NCBI GenBank assembly: GCA_003343995.1
Contig: QAKE01000074.1
Span: forward strand, 1-11,708
From: Bacillota bacterium
GTDB taxonomy: Bacteria; Bacillota; Clostridia; Christensenellales; Borkfalkiaceae
Length of the DNA: 11,708 nucleotides
Direction: 5' to 3'
Part shown: one piece after another, positions 1 through 8,052 of the stretch
Layout: every line of letters starts with the position of its first letter
How positions within the stretch are numbered: position 1 is the first letter of the stretch
Notes under the pieces: model-generated
Told to the model about the DNA's origin: nothing
Databases searched by the model: none
What the model saw: only the letters and a program-made list of their open reading frames with translations
Position numbers and translations under genes: made by a program

Positions 1-27
1 GTTGCCGCTCGGTCCGAATTTTATCAT
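1..27 (-). CDS. Start of an endonuclease IV-like TIM-barrel protein (partial)
   Basis: Only the first nine codons are present, reading M-I-K-F-G-P-S-G-N before the window ends. The ATG (27-25) overlaps the ribF stop in an ATGA arrangement, so it is the next gene of the operon and probably translationally coupled. The opening 'IKFGPSGN' resembles, from memory, the N-terminus of clostridial deoxyribonuclease IV / sugar-phosphate-isomerase-like TIM-barrel proteins, whose relatives cleave DNA at abasic sites with a metal cluster. A weak AGAGG lies upstream inside ribF. The identification rests on nine residues and is tentative; that a coding region starts here is better supported than its function. 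Confidence 0.5.
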
Positions 28-908
28 CGTTGCAATACCTCTCGTTTATCTCGTTCGAGCTGCGCTTTCAGCTCCTCTTCCCCCGAAAATCTGCAAATTT
101 CCCGCAGAAAACCGTCGAAGGATATTTCGATTTCCCTGCCGTACAAATCGCCGTCGAACCCGATGAGGTGCGCTTCCACGAGGGGCGTACTCAGCCCGAA
201 GGTCGGGCGCGCGCCGTAATTTACGATGGCTTTATAGGTTTTCCCGTCGATTTCGGCATGCCCGCCGTACACGGCGTTTTTTAAGGGCAGTTTTTCCGCG
301 GCGGGATATAAGTTGACGGTGGGAAAGCCCATTCTGCGCCCCACGCCCCGCTCCTTCACCGCCGTGCCCGTCACGAAATACGGGCGCGTTAAAAGATCGT
401 TCGCCGCGGCGACGTCCCCCGCCTTCAACCGCCGTTTGATTTCCGTTGCGGAAACCTTTTCCCCGCCGACGAACAGCGGCGGCGCGACGGAAACGGCAAT
501 GTTTTTTTCCTTTGCGAACGCCTGCAAAAACGCGGCGTTCCCCGCGCCGTTTTTACCGAACGTGTAATCGAACCCGCACGCGTAACCGACGATTTCCAGC
601 TCGCTTTCGAGGTAGGTCAAAAACTCCTCGCGCGTGAGTCGGAAAAATTCCTCCCCGCAGGGCGCGGCGAATACGAAATCCGCCCCGCAGTCCTCCATCA
701 GCAGTTTTTCCCGTTCCTGCGCCGTGTAAATCGAGCCCGATTCCTTGCCGAACCTGCCGCCGATATCGCCGGCAAAGGTGAACACGCCGCATTGCGCGCC
801 GCATTGCAAGGCCAGCGACTTCGCCGCCGCGACGACCGACCGGTGCCCGATGTGCACGCCGTCGAAATAGCCGAGCGCGAGCACGCATTTTCGCTTTTTT
901 CTCTCCAT
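24..908 (-). CDS. ribF: Bifunctional riboflavin kinase / FAD synthetase RibF
   Basis: Converts riboflavin to FMN and then to FAD in the cytoplasm. The 294-residue length is normal for the family (~300). The N-terminal nucleotidyltransferase domain carries GYFDGVHIGH (residues 13-22), with the HxGH nucleotide-binding signature; VSATEIKRRL (152-161) is its second conserved block, slightly divergent from the usual SST-x-IR. The C-terminal riboflavin kinase domain shows GRRMGFPTVNL (190-200) with the PTxN motif, VNYGARPTF (229-237) and a VEAHL...LYG segment. The ATG is one base after the truB stop and lacks a clear Shine-Dalgarno sequence, so coupling to truB is likely. The truB-ribF pair is standard in Bacillota. 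Its stop overlaps the start of the next gene. Confidence 0.96.
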   Translation of the reverse strand: MERKKRKCVLALGYFDGVHIGHRSVVAAAKSLALQCGAQCGVFTFAGDIGGRFGKESGSIYTAQEREKLLMEDCGADFVFAAPCGEEFFRLTREEFLTYLESELEIVGYACGFDYTFGKNGAGNAAFLQAFAKEKNIAVSVAPPLFVGGEKVSATEIKRRLKAGDVAAANDLLTRPYFVTGTAVKERGVGRRMGFPTVNLYPAAEKLPLKNAVYGGHAEIDGKTYKAIVNYGARPTFGLSTPLVEAHLIGFDGDLYGREIEISFDGFLREICRFSGEEELKAQLERDKREVLQR

Positions 909-909
909 A

Positions 910-1764
910 TCAGCCGCGCACGTAGGCGAGCATTTTGAGAACGCCCCCGTTCCCGATTTCGCCCACGCCCCAAAATTCTTTTTCGTTGTACACCCGATAC
1001 AGTCCCGAAGGCCGCGGGTATTCGTCGTAAAGCCCGTTCAGCAGCCGCGCCGCCTGCTTTGCCGATAAAATCAGCTTTTCAAACTGCACTGTTTCGTCGG
1101 AGGGCAGAAGATACCGCTCCGGCGCGTCGCTTTCCTTCAATTCGTCGTAGGAAACGGCGTTTTCCGCCGTAAACACCCCCGAACGGGTGCGCACGAGCTT
1201 GGTCATCGTGGCGAACGTGCCGCATTTTTCGGCGACGTCGCGGCAGAGCGAACGGATATACGTGCCCCCGCCGCACTCCGCGACGAAACGAAAGGTATCC
1301 GCCCGCTCGGTGCGCTCGGCGCTTAAGGAGAAGATTTCCACCTCCTTGGGCATAAGCTCGAATTCCTTGCCCTCGCGCGCCAGCTGATAGCCGCGCCTGC
1401 CGTTGACGCATTTTGCGGAAAACTTCGGGGGCGTTTGCAAAATTTTTCCGACGAACGACGGCAAAATTTCCTCGATTTGTCCGAAATCGGGAACGCGCCC
1501 GCCGCTTTTCACCACCGCGCCGCCCTTATCCAAGGTGTCGGTTTCGCTGCCGAAGGTGAACTCCGCCACGTAGGTTTTGCGTTTTTCCGTCAAAAAGCGG
1601 AACAGCCTGCTCGCCTGCCCCACGCCCACCGGCAAAACGCCCGACGCGAGGGGATCGAGGGTGCCCATATGCCCGCAGGGCAGGTGAAACTTTCTTTTGA
1701 CCAGCCCCGCGCAGTATGCCGAGGACATGCCCTCGGGCTTGAATACGTTGATAAATCCGTTCAT
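910..1764 (-). CDS. truB: tRNA pseudouridine-55 synthase TruB
   Basis: Isomerises U55 to pseudouridine in the T-loop of nearly all tRNAs and also acts as a tRNA folding chaperone. The 284-residue protein begins with the family hallmark GFINVFKPEGMSS. It carries the catalytic block GHMGTLDPLASGVLP with Asp37 as the expected nucleophile; Met33 replaces the Thr common at that place (usually GHTGTLDP), a mild variation. Further family blocks are the KTY segment (residues ~63-65), TPPKFSAKCVNGRRGYQLAREG and GGTYIRSLCRDVAE. The C-terminus (LYRVYNEKEFWGVGEI) resembles the small PUA-like tail seen in Gram-positive TruB. Its ATG directly abuts the nrnA stop (TAAATG), which suggests termination-reinitiation. 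Confidence 0.96.
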   Translation of the reverse strand: MNGFINVFKPEGMSSAYCAGLVKRKFHLPCGHMGTLDPLASGVLPVGVGQASRLFRFLTEKRKTYVAEFTFGSETDTLDKGGAVVKSGGRVPDFGQIEEILPSFVGKILQTPPKFSAKCVNGRRGYQLAREGKEFELMPKEVEIFSLSAERTERADTFRFVAECGGGTYIRSLCRDVAEKCGTFATMTKLVRTRSGVFTAENAVSYDELKESDAPERYLLPSDETVQFEKLILSAKQAARLLNGLYDEYPRPSGLYRVYNEKEFWGVGEIGNGGVLKMLAYVRG

Positions 1765-2727
1765 TTAATCCATAAAGCGCTTGCAGGCGCTCACCAGCCG
1801 GTCGACGACGTCCTCGTAATATCCCGAAAGCATGCACCCGCTCGCCAGCACGTGCCCGCCGCCGCCGAAGGTCGACGCAACGGCGTTGACGTCGGTTTTT
1901 TTGGAGCGGAAACTGACCTTATAGGTCTTGTCCTTGACTTCCATCGCGCACATGCCGACTTCCACCGTTTTTACGCCCATCAGAAAATCGATAAAGCCCT
2001 CGGTTTCATCGGCTTTCGCGCCGCTTTTTTCCAGCATATCGCCCGTGATCGTCATAAGTCCGACGCGCGAGCCGTGAAAATAGCGGATATTCGCCGCCGC
2101 CATGCCGAAGAGTTTCGCCCGCGCGGCGGTCTGCTCTTTAAACATTTTATAGTTGATCGTATAGGAATCCGCGCCGTATTCTTTGAGCTTCGCCGCGGCG
2201 AACAGCGTTTCCGCGGCGGCGTTTTCGTGCGCAAAGTTGCCGCTGTCGGTGATGACGCCCGTCAACAGCGCGGTGGCAGCCTCCGCCGACGGCGTTACGC
2301 CGAGGTGCGAATACAGCTCCAAAATATTTTCCGAATTGGACGCCTTGTCCGCCGCCACGTAATCAAACTTCGCGTAGCGCGCGTTGCTCACGTGGTGATC
2401 CACGTTAAAGGTCGTTTTCGCGGAGAGGAACGCGTTCCCCAGCTCGCCCATGCGCGCCGCGTCGGAGCAATCCACCGCGAAGTGCGCGTCGTATTTCCCC
2501 GAAAACTCGCGTTTAATTTCCGCCGCGCCCTGCAGGAAAAAAAACTTTTCCGGCACGGGATCGGCGCAGTATACGTCGCAGAAAACGCCGATTTGCTTCA
2601 AAGCGTACCGCAAGCCGAGGGCGCTGCCCACCGCGTCGCCGTCGGGGCGCACGTGCATGAACGCCGCAACGCGCCCGCCCGCGTATTTTTTCAGCTCCGC
2701 CGCGATAGCGGATAAACTCGCTTTCAT
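1765..2727 (-). CDS. nrnA: DHH-family oligoribonuclease / pAp phosphatase NrnA
   Basis: In this family the enzyme degrades short RNA oligonucleotides and dephosphorylates 3'-phosphoadenosine 5'-phosphate. The 320 residues match the usual length (~310-320). The DHH-domain metal ligands are visible: H25, D29 and D31 in HVRPDGDA, D86 in FAVDCSD, the name-giving D110-H111-H112 in NVDHHVSN, and D161 in ITDSGNF. The C-terminal DHHA1 domain ends with the substrate-binding GGGGH (288-292). The ATG overlaps the rbfA stop by four bases (ATGA), so the two are coupled. In Bacillota an nrnA-like gene commonly sits between rbfA and truB, as here. Assignment to NrnA rather than another DHH phosphoesterase rests on length, domain pairing and position. 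Confidence 0.93.
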   Translation of the reverse strand: MKASLSAIAAELKKYAGGRVAAFMHVRPDGDAVGSALGLRYALKQIGVFCDVYCADPVPEKFFFLQGAAEIKREFSGKYDAHFAVDCSDAARMGELGNAFLSAKTTFNVDHHVSNARYAKFDYVAADKASNSENILELYSHLGVTPSAEAATALLTGVITDSGNFAHENAAAETLFAAAKLKEYGADSYTINYKMFKEQTAARAKLFGMAAANIRYFHGSRVGLMTITGDMLEKSGAKADETEGFIDFLMGVKTVEVGMCAMEVKDKTYKVSFRSKKTDVNAVASTFGGGGHVLASGCMLSGYYEDVVDRLVSACKRFMD

Positions 2728-3098
2728 TGCCCGTCCTCTTCGCCCTTGTCCGTTTCGGCAACGGTTTTCAAAAGCGAATCGATCTTCGCGCCGTATTCCA
2801 TGGAGTCGTCCGAAAGAAAATGCAGCTCGGGCACGGTGCGCGAACGCATCACCCGCGCGAGCTCGTAGCGGATCGTCTTTGCCGACGCCGCGATGGCGTC
2901 GAAGGTGCGTTTTTTCCTTTCCGCGTTCGTCGAATATACGCTTACGTATACCTTGGCGTGCGCCAGATCGCCGGCGACGTCCACCCGCGTTACGGAAAAC
3001 ATCTCGCTGATTTCGGGGTTTTTGAGTTTTTTGGATATGATTTCGTATATTTCTTTTTGCAGCTCGCCTTTCAGGCGGTCGCTCCGTTTCACTTTCAT
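2724..3098 (-). CDS. rbfA: Ribosome-binding factor A (RbfA)
   Basis: 30S maturation factor that binds the 16S rRNA region near helix 1/44 and is needed for late small-subunit assembly and cold adaptation. The 124-residue protein is a single KH-like domain: it opens with RSDRLKGELQKEIYEII, followed by a VTRVDVAGDLAHAKVYVSV strand pair and the typical MRSRTVPELHFLSDDSMEYG block before an acidic tail. The ATG has a strong Shine-Dalgarno (AAAGGAG, five bases upstream), unlike most genes of this operon. That fits independent initiation after the GC hairpin that separates it from infB. The stop overlaps the nrnA start. Confidence 0.96.
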   Translation of the reverse strand: MKVKRSDRLKGELQKEIYEIISKKLKNPEISEMFSVTRVDVAGDLAHAKVYVSVYSTNAERKKRTFDAIAASAKTIRYELARVMRSRTVPELHFLSDDSMEYGAKIDSLLKTVAETDKGEEDGQ

Positions 3099-3120
3099 TT
3101 TCGCTCCTTTCTTAAAGCAA

Positions 3121-3147
3121 AGCGCGCCGCCGTTGCGGCGGCGCGCT
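3121..3147 (-). terminator. Strong GC hairpin between infB and rbfA (attenuator or processing site)
   Basis: A perfect 12-bp inverted repeat (3121-3132 with 3136-3147), almost all G/C, closes a 3-base loop. It starts five bases after the infB stop in the direction of transcription. Downstream on the minus strand comes a modest U-rich stretch (TTTGCTTT), not an unbroken T-run, so this is more likely a partial terminator, attenuator or RNA-stability element than a full operon end; rbfA with its own good ribosome binding site follows at once. Confidence 0.6.
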
Positions 3148-3152
3148 GTTTT

Positions 3153-5843
3153 CTACGCTTTCACTTCTTCTATGACATAACTTTCGATAAAGTCGCCGAT
3201 CTTGACGTCGTTGAACTTCTCGATGGAAATACCGCACTCGAAACCCTGATTGACTTCCTTCACGTCGTCTTTGAACCGTTTGAGCTGGTTGACGTTGCCC
3301 TCGCAGATCATCACGTCGTCGCGGTAAATTCTCAGCTTGCCGCTGCGCACGATCTTGCCTTCGGTGACGTAGCACCCCGCGACCATGCCGACGCCCGTGA
3401 TCTTGAAGGTTTCGCGCACTTCCGCTTTGCCCATGTACGTTTCCTTATACTTGGGCGCGAGCATGCCTTTGAGCGCCTTCTCCACGTCCTCGATCGCCTC
3501 GTAGATGACGCGGTACAGTTTGATGTCCACCCCGCTCTTTTCCGCGGAGGTTTTCGCGTTGGAATCGGGGCGCACGTTGAAGCCGATGATGATGGCGTCG
3601 GAAGAATCGGCGAGCATGATGTCCGTTTCGCTGATGGCGCCCGCCGCCGCGTGAATGACGTTCACCTTGACTTCCTCGTTGGAAAGTTTCAACAGCGACT
3701 GCTTGACCGCCTCGACGGAACCCTGCACGTCCGCCTTCACGATGATGTTGAGGGTTTTCATTTCGCCCTCCGCGATGCGGTTGAATACGTCGTCCAACGA
3801 AACCTTCTGCGTGGCGACGGCGTCGCTCTTCAATTTATTTTTGCGCTCTTCCGCAACCTGCTTGGTGAGCTCCTGCGAAACGGCGTACAACGTGTCGCCC
3901 GCGGCGGGCACGTCGTCGAGCCCCATGATGGAAACGGGAACGCTGGGACCGGCGGAGGTGATCCGTCTGCCCTTGTCGTCGATCATGGCGCGAACCTTGC
4001 CGACGACCATGCCGATGACGATGGGATCGCCCACCTTAAGCGTGCCGTTCTGCACGAGCACGTTCGCCAAGGGGCCTTTGCTGGTATCGAGCTTCGCCTC
4101 GAGCACCACGCCCTTCGCTTTTCTGTCGGGATTCGCCTTGAGTTCCTTGACGTCGGCGAGCAGCAGAATGGATTCCAAAAGCTCGTCCATGCCCTGCCCG
4201 CTCTTGGCGGAAACGGGGCAAACCATCACGTCGCCGCCCCATTCTTCGGGAACGAGTCCGTTTTCGGTGAGCTGGGTTTTCACCCTGTCGATATTCGCCT
4301 CGGGTTTATCGATCTTATTGACCGCCGCGATGATGGATACGCCCGCCGCCTTGGCGTGGTTGATCGCCTCCACCGTCTGCGGCATGATGCCGTCGTCCGC
4401 GGCGACGACGAGCACCGCGATGTCGGTCGCTTCCGCGCCGCGCGCGCGCATCGCCGTAAACGCCTCGTGCCCCGGCGTATCGAGGAAGGTGATGGGCTTG
4501 CCGTTCACCGTAACCTGATACGCGCCGATATGCTGCGTGATGCCGCCCGCTTCGCCGGAGGCGACGCTGCTCTTTCTGATCCTGTCGAGCAGGGAGGTCT
4601 TGCCGTGGTCTACGTGCCCCATGACCGTTACGACGGGCGGGCGCTTGACGGCGGACGCGTCGTCGGTATCTTCCACGAAACCTTCGCTGAGCTTATCCTC
4701 GGCGGTTTTTTCCATCTTAAGCTCCAGCTCGATGCCGAGATCCGCCGCGATATACGCCGCGGTATCGAAATCGACGGAGTCGTTGATGGTTTTCATGATG
4801 CCCTCTTTAAATAGCTTTTTGGTGATTTCGATGGCGGAAACGCCGATTTTTTCGCTGAGCACCTTCAGCGGAATGACCTCCGTCGTGATGACGGCGTGTT
4901 CGATTTTCACGCCGACGTCCTGCCGCGATTTCTGTTTCTTGGCGGGGCGCATCTTGCGGTAGCCGCTCTTGTCCTCGTCGAAGTCCTCCACGGACACCGA
5001 CTGCTTGATGAGCGCGCGCTTGCTCAGCGTGTTGTTTTTCTTTTCCTCGTAGTTCTTTTCGCCCTTCTTCTTGTTGGCGCCGAAATTCTTGCCGCCCTGC
5101 GCGGGGATCGCCACCGGTTCGGCGGGGCGGTAAACGCCGCCTCTCGGAGCGGGTTTCGCGCCGGCGCCGCCCTGCGGACGCGGTCTGTCGCCCGACACGT
5201 ACTCCTTGCGCGGTCCGCGTTCGGGGCGCTTGTTTTCGGGAATGTAAACTTCCTTTTTATGCTGCGGCTTTCTCTCTTCCGAAGGCTCCGGCTTTCTCAG
5301 CCACGAGCTCGTATCCTCGAACACCGGTTTTTTCTTTGCGGAATCGATGATGACGTCCTGCGGGGCGATCTTCTTTTCCTTTTTTTCGGGCTTCTTCGCC
5401 GCGGGCTCTTTCGGCTCTTCCTTCGGCGTTTCCTTCGGCTCGGGCTTTGCCTCCGCCACGGGTTCCTCGGCGGGTTTTTCTTCCGCCGCGGGCGAGCTTT
5501 GCGCGGGCTTTTCCTCCGCGGGAGCGAGCGTTTCCTCCGCAGCCGGTTCGGCGGCGGGTTCGCTCTGCGCCTCGGCGGGTTCTTCGGCAGGCGTTTCTAC
5601 AAGAACGTCATCCAAGGACGCGTCCGCCGCGTCGGCAAATTCCGCCGCCTGCGTTTCTTCCTTTTCCTTACGCTCCTTTTCTTTGCGTTCGGAAATGAGG
5701 GCGTTGTTCTTGCTCTCGATGGCGGATTTCAGCCGCTTGACCTCTCCGACGCTTTTTTTAATGCTTTCGAGCAGGGATTTCACTTCCCCGTCGCTCAAAA
5801 GTTTACCGATTTTTTTGATGTTCTCGTACCCGTTCTCTGCCAT
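3153..5843 (-). CDS. infB: Translation initiation factor IF-2
   Basis: GTPase that brings fMet-tRNA to the 30S subunit and promotes subunit joining. The 896 residues place it at the long end of the family. The N-terminus (~1-330) is a charged predicted helix rich in Lys/Glu, then an Ala/Glu/Pro/Lys low-complexity stretch (~70-160), then an Arg/Gly/Pro-rich part (~205-260). An IF2-N module (LPLKVLSEKIGVSAIEITKKL) precedes the G domain: G1 GHVDHGKT (409-416), G3 DTPGH (455-459), G4 NKID (509-512), G5 SAK (545-547). Domains II, III and the C-terminal fMet-tRNA-binding region complete it. The ATG is three bases past the ylxQ stop and in the same frame; the nearest purine-rich SD (GGGAGG, 5859-5864) is 15 bases away, so coupling to ylxQ is likely. 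Confidence 0.98.
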   Translation of the reverse strand: MAENGYENIKKIGKLLSDGEVKSLLESIKKSVGEVKRLKSAIESKNNALISERKEKERKEKEETQAAEFADAADASLDDVLVETPAEEPAEAQSEPAAEPAAEETLAPAEEKPAQSSPAAEEKPAEEPVAEAKPEPKETPKEEPKEPAAKKPEKKEKKIAPQDVIIDSAKKKPVFEDTSSWLRKPEPSEERKPQHKKEVYIPENKRPERGPRKEYVSGDRPRPQGGAGAKPAPRGGVYRPAEPVAIPAQGGKNFGANKKKGEKNYEEKKNNTLSKRALIKQSVSVEDFDEDKSGYRKMRPAKKQKSRQDVGVKIEHAVITTEVIPLKVLSEKIGVSAIEITKKLFKEGIMKTINDSVDFDTAAYIAADLGIELELKMEKTAEDKLSEGFVEDTDDASAVKRPPVVTVMGHVDHGKTSLLDRIRKSSVASGEAGGITQHIGAYQVTVNGKPITFLDTPGHEAFTAMRARGAEATDIAVLVVAADDGIMPQTVEAINHAKAAGVSIIAAVNKIDKPEANIDRVKTQLTENGLVPEEWGGDVMVCPVSAKSGQGMDELLESILLLADVKELKANPDRKAKGVVLEAKLDTSKGPLANVLVQNGTLKVGDPIVIGMVVGKVRAMIDDKGRRITSAGPSVPVSIMGLDDVPAAGDTLYAVSQELTKQVAEERKNKLKSDAVATQKVSLDDVFNRIAEGEMKTLNIIVKADVQGSVEAVKQSLLKLSNEEVKVNVIHAAAGAISETDIMLADSSDAIIIGFNVRPDSNAKTSAEKSGVDIKLYRVIYEAIEDVEKALKGMLAPKYKETYMGKAEVRETFKITGVGMVAGCYVTEGKIVRSGKLRIYRDDVMICEGNVNQLKRFKDDVKEVNQGFECGISIEKFNDVKIGDFIESYVIEEVKA

Positions 5844-5846
5844 AGC

Positions 5847-6170
5847 TTAAATTTTTGCCTCCCACTTGAATTCGGTAAATTCATCGTCCAACCGTTCGAG
5901 TATCGCTTTCGCCAGCGACCCGTCCGTGATCGCAAGGATTTTGCAATGTTCTTTGCCCGTCAGTTCCTCCACCGTTTTCACCTTGCTCAAAACGATTTTG
6001 CAGCGGAACTTTCTCGCCAGCTTTACGCATTCTTCCGCGGAATTTTTCGCCGCGGTGTGGCAGAGCACCAAAAGCTCCGCCCTCTTTAAGGTGGCGGCGG
6101 CGTTCGCGCCGCACTTGAATTTACCCGCCTTGATCGAAAAGCCGATATATGTTTCGATTTTACTTTTCAT
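5847..6170 (-). CDS. ylxQ: L7Ae/L30e-like RNA-binding protein YlxQ
   Basis: Small protein (107 aa) of the ribosomal L7Ae/L30e/S12e fold, whose members typically bind RNA kink-turns. It shows the family pattern of an N-terminal helix with GFSIKAGKFKCGANA, then the AELLVLCHTAAKNSAEECVKLA core, and the ILAITDGSLAKAIL block. The exact cellular role is not established. The start codon lies inside the end of ylxR (11-base overlap) with no clear Shine-Dalgarno, so it is probably translated by coupling. The ylxR-ylxQ-infB order is the standard Gram-positive arrangement and supports the name. Confidence 0.9.
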   Translation of the reverse strand: MKSKIETYIGFSIKAGKFKCGANAAATLKRAELLVLCHTAAKNSAEECVKLARKFRCKIVLSKVKTVEELTGKEHCKILAITDGSLAKAILERLDDEFTEFKWEAKI

Positions 6171-6444
6171 CTGATTTCTTTCGGGAAAAATACGCCTCGA
6201 TCTCCTCGTAAACGGATTCTTCCACCGCGCAGGAAAACGCCTTGTTCAGCGTTTTCGCCTTGCGCATTTTTTTCAAACATTCGCCGTCGCCGCAGACGTA
6301 CGCCCCGCGCCCCTGCGCTTTTCCGCGCTCGTCCACCGCGATCTGCCCTTCCGCGTTTTTCACCACGCGCAGCATTTCCCGCTTGTCCTTCATCGCGCGG
6401 CAGGAAACGCACATTCTGAGCGGTATCTTTTTATTCGCCGCCAT
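6160..6444 (-). CDS. ylxR: YlxR (RnpM) family RNA-binding protein
   Basis: A 94-residue protein of the DUF448/YlxR family, encoded between nusA and ylxQ as in Bacillus. In B. subtilis the homologue has been linked to modulation of RNase P, hence the name RnpM; whether that applies here is inference. The family signature is present: RMCVSCRAMKDKREMLRVV near the N-terminus, then QGRGAYVCGDGECLKKM. Four cysteines (C12, C15, C51, C56) form two pairs and could bind a metal. The C-terminus is basic and helical. The ATG has a good GGAGG six bases upstream that overlaps the nusA end region, and the stop overlaps the ylxQ start. Confidence 0.92.
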   Translation of the reverse strand: MAANKKIPLRMCVSCRAMKDKREMLRVVKNAEGQIAVDERGKAQGRGAYVCGDGECLKKMRKAKTLNKAFSCAVEESVYEEIEAYFSRKKSDEK

Positions 6445-6456
6445 GCCTTTCCTCCG

Positions 6457-7536
6457 TTATTCCGCGTCCTCCGCGGCGAGCGCGGCGCTTTCGCTCTTCA
6501 CGTCTATCTTCCAGCCGGTCAGCCGCACCGCCAGACGGGCGTTCTGCCCCGCCCTGCCGATGGCAAGGGAAAGTTTATCGTCGGGCACGACGGCGCGCGC
6601 CGTCTTTTCCCCGTCGAGTTCCACAACCTTGATGACGTTGGCGGGAGAAAGCGCCTTGGCGATAAATTCCAGCGGATTCTCGCTCCACGGAATGATGTCG
6701 ATCTTTTCGCCGCCCAGCTCTTCCACGACGGCGTTCACGCGCGCGCCCTTGCTGCCCACGCAGGCGCCGACGGCGTCCACCATCGGATCTTCGCTGTAAA
6801 TGGCGATCTTCGTTCTCTGCCCCGGTTCGCGCGCCACCGCCTTGATGGTGACGACGCCCTGCTTGATTTCCGGCACTTCGTTTTCAAAAAGGCATTTCAC
6901 GAAGCCCACCGCCGTTCTCGAAACGACGATCTGCGCGCTCTTGCCGGCGTTGCGCACTTTTTTAACGTAAACTTTGATTTTTTGGTTGAGCTCGTATTTC
7001 TCGTTGGGAATCTGATCGCTCGGCAATAACACGCCTTCCACCTGAGAACCGTTGTTGCTCACCGCCGTGCCGATATCCACGTATACGTTTTTATCTTCTA
7101 TGCGGCGGATCACGCAGGTCAGAAGCTCGCCTTCCTTATCCTCGAACTCGCTCATCGTGTTGTCGCGCTCGATTTCGCGCAGCTTCTGCATGACGACCTG
7201 TTTCGCCGTCTGCGCGGCGATGCGGCTGAAATCCTTGGGGAAAATCTCCGTTTCGATCACGTCGCCCGCCTTGTAGCTCTTTTTGATCTCCTGCGCCTCG
7301 GCAAGGGAAATCTGCTTTTCCTCGTCGGTGACTTCCTCCGCAACCTCCCTCGTGCTGAAATAGCGGATCATGTTTTTGTCGGGATTGAGTTTCACCGTCA
7401 CCCCGCCGGAAAGCCCCGTGTGCTTTTTAAACGCGAAAACCAGCGCGTTTTCCAGCGCCTCGATAAAAACCTGCTGCGGGATTCCCTTTTCCCTTTCCAA
7501 ATCTTCCAGTGCGGAAAAGAATTCTTTTTTAATCAT
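6457..7536 (-). CDS. nusA: Transcription termination/antitermination protein NusA
   Basis: Binds RNA polymerase near the RNA exit channel and tunes pausing, intrinsic termination and antitermination. The 359 residues are typical of Gram-positive NusA, which lacks the acidic repeats of the E. coli protein. Domains in order: RNAP-binding N-terminal domain (~1-130), S1 (~136-208, with VYVDIGTAV), KH1 with GSKG (261-264), and KH2 with GRAGQN (327-332) followed by the conserved RLTGWKIDV. A short Ala/Glu tail ends the protein. The ATG has AAGGAG five to six bases upstream. It follows rimP by 29 bases and precedes ylxR by 12, consistent with one transcript. Confidence 0.98.
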   Translation of the reverse strand: MIKKEFFSALEDLEREKGIPQQVFIEALENALVFAFKKHTGLSGGVTVKLNPDKNMIRYFSTREVAEEVTDEEKQISLAEAQEIKKSYKAGDVIETEIFPKDFSRIAAQTAKQVVMQKLREIERDNTMSEFEDKEGELLTCVIRRIEDKNVYVDIGTAVSNNGSQVEGVLLPSDQIPNEKYELNQKIKVYVKKVRNAGKSAQIVVSRTAVGFVKCLFENEVPEIKQGVVTIKAVAREPGQRTKIAIYSEDPMVDAVGACVGSKGARVNAVVEELGGEKIDIIPWSENPLEFIAKALSPANVIKVVELDGEKTARAVVPDDKLSLAIGRAGQNARLAVRLTGWKIDVKSESAALAAEDAE

Positions 7537-7565
7537 TTTTTCTCCTTGATTTCTGCCTTTATCGT

Positions 7566-8030
7566 TCAGTCGAATTTAATCGCTTCGTTTACTTTTTTCA
7601 CGTTCGCCATATCGAAGGTGAGCGTTTCCTTCGGGCTCGTTTTCAGCCGCAGCGTCTTTCCGTCGTAAAACGTCAGCACGCCTTCCAAAAACTTTTTGCC
7701 CTTGAGGGGCGCGGCGAGGTGCACTTCCACCTCCGCGCCGACGTGCGCGGCGAACTCCTCTTCCGTGAGAAACGGCCTGTCCGCGCCGAGGGATGACACG
7801 TTGAGCGTGTACGGCTCGCCGAAAGAAGGATCGAGCGCGTCCAGCACGGCGTCGACGGCGTTGTGGAACCGCTCGCACGAATCGAGATCCACGCCGCCGG
7901 CTTTATCGATATACACCGTGAGCGACGGATCGCCGCCGCATTTCGTTTCCACCGAAACGACCGTCAGCCCCTGCTCTTCCGCAATCGGCCGCAGACATTC
8001 CTTCACTTTTTCCGCCGCGAGAAATTTCAT
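7566..8030 (-). CDS. rimP: Ribosome maturation factor RimP
   Basis: Assembly factor for the 30S subunit that helps incorporate S12 and shape the central pseudoknot. The 154 residues match the usual size (~150). The N-terminal alpha/beta domain contains GGDPSLTVYIDKAGGVDLDSCERF and the family block LNVSSLGADRPF (commonly SSPGLDRP, so one Pro-to-Leu difference). A C-terminal SH3-like domain follows (GKKFLEGVLTFYDGKTLRLK). The ATG at 8030 was chosen because GGGAG lies six bases upstream. An in-frame ATG at 8090 would add 20 unconserved residues, lacks a Shine-Dalgarno, and would put the leader hairpin inside the gene. First gene of the operon, downstream of a clear promoter. Confidence 0.95.
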   Translation of the reverse strand: MKFLAAEKVKECLRPIAEEQGLTVVSVETKCGGDPSLTVYIDKAGGVDLDSCERFHNAVDAVLDALDPSFGEPYTLNVSSLGADRPFLTEEEFAAHVGAEVEVHLAAPLKGKKFLEGVLTFYDGKTLRLKTSPKETLTFDMANVKKVNEAIKFD

Positions 8031-8052
8031 GGCAAACTCCCTTATAAACAAG

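Noticed and set aside
5400..5700. The repetitive Glu/Ala/Pro-coding stretch as a DNA repeat or CRISPR-like array.
   Set aside because: It is in frame within infB, has no fixed repeat unit or spacers, and is the usual low-complexity N-terminal region of IF2.
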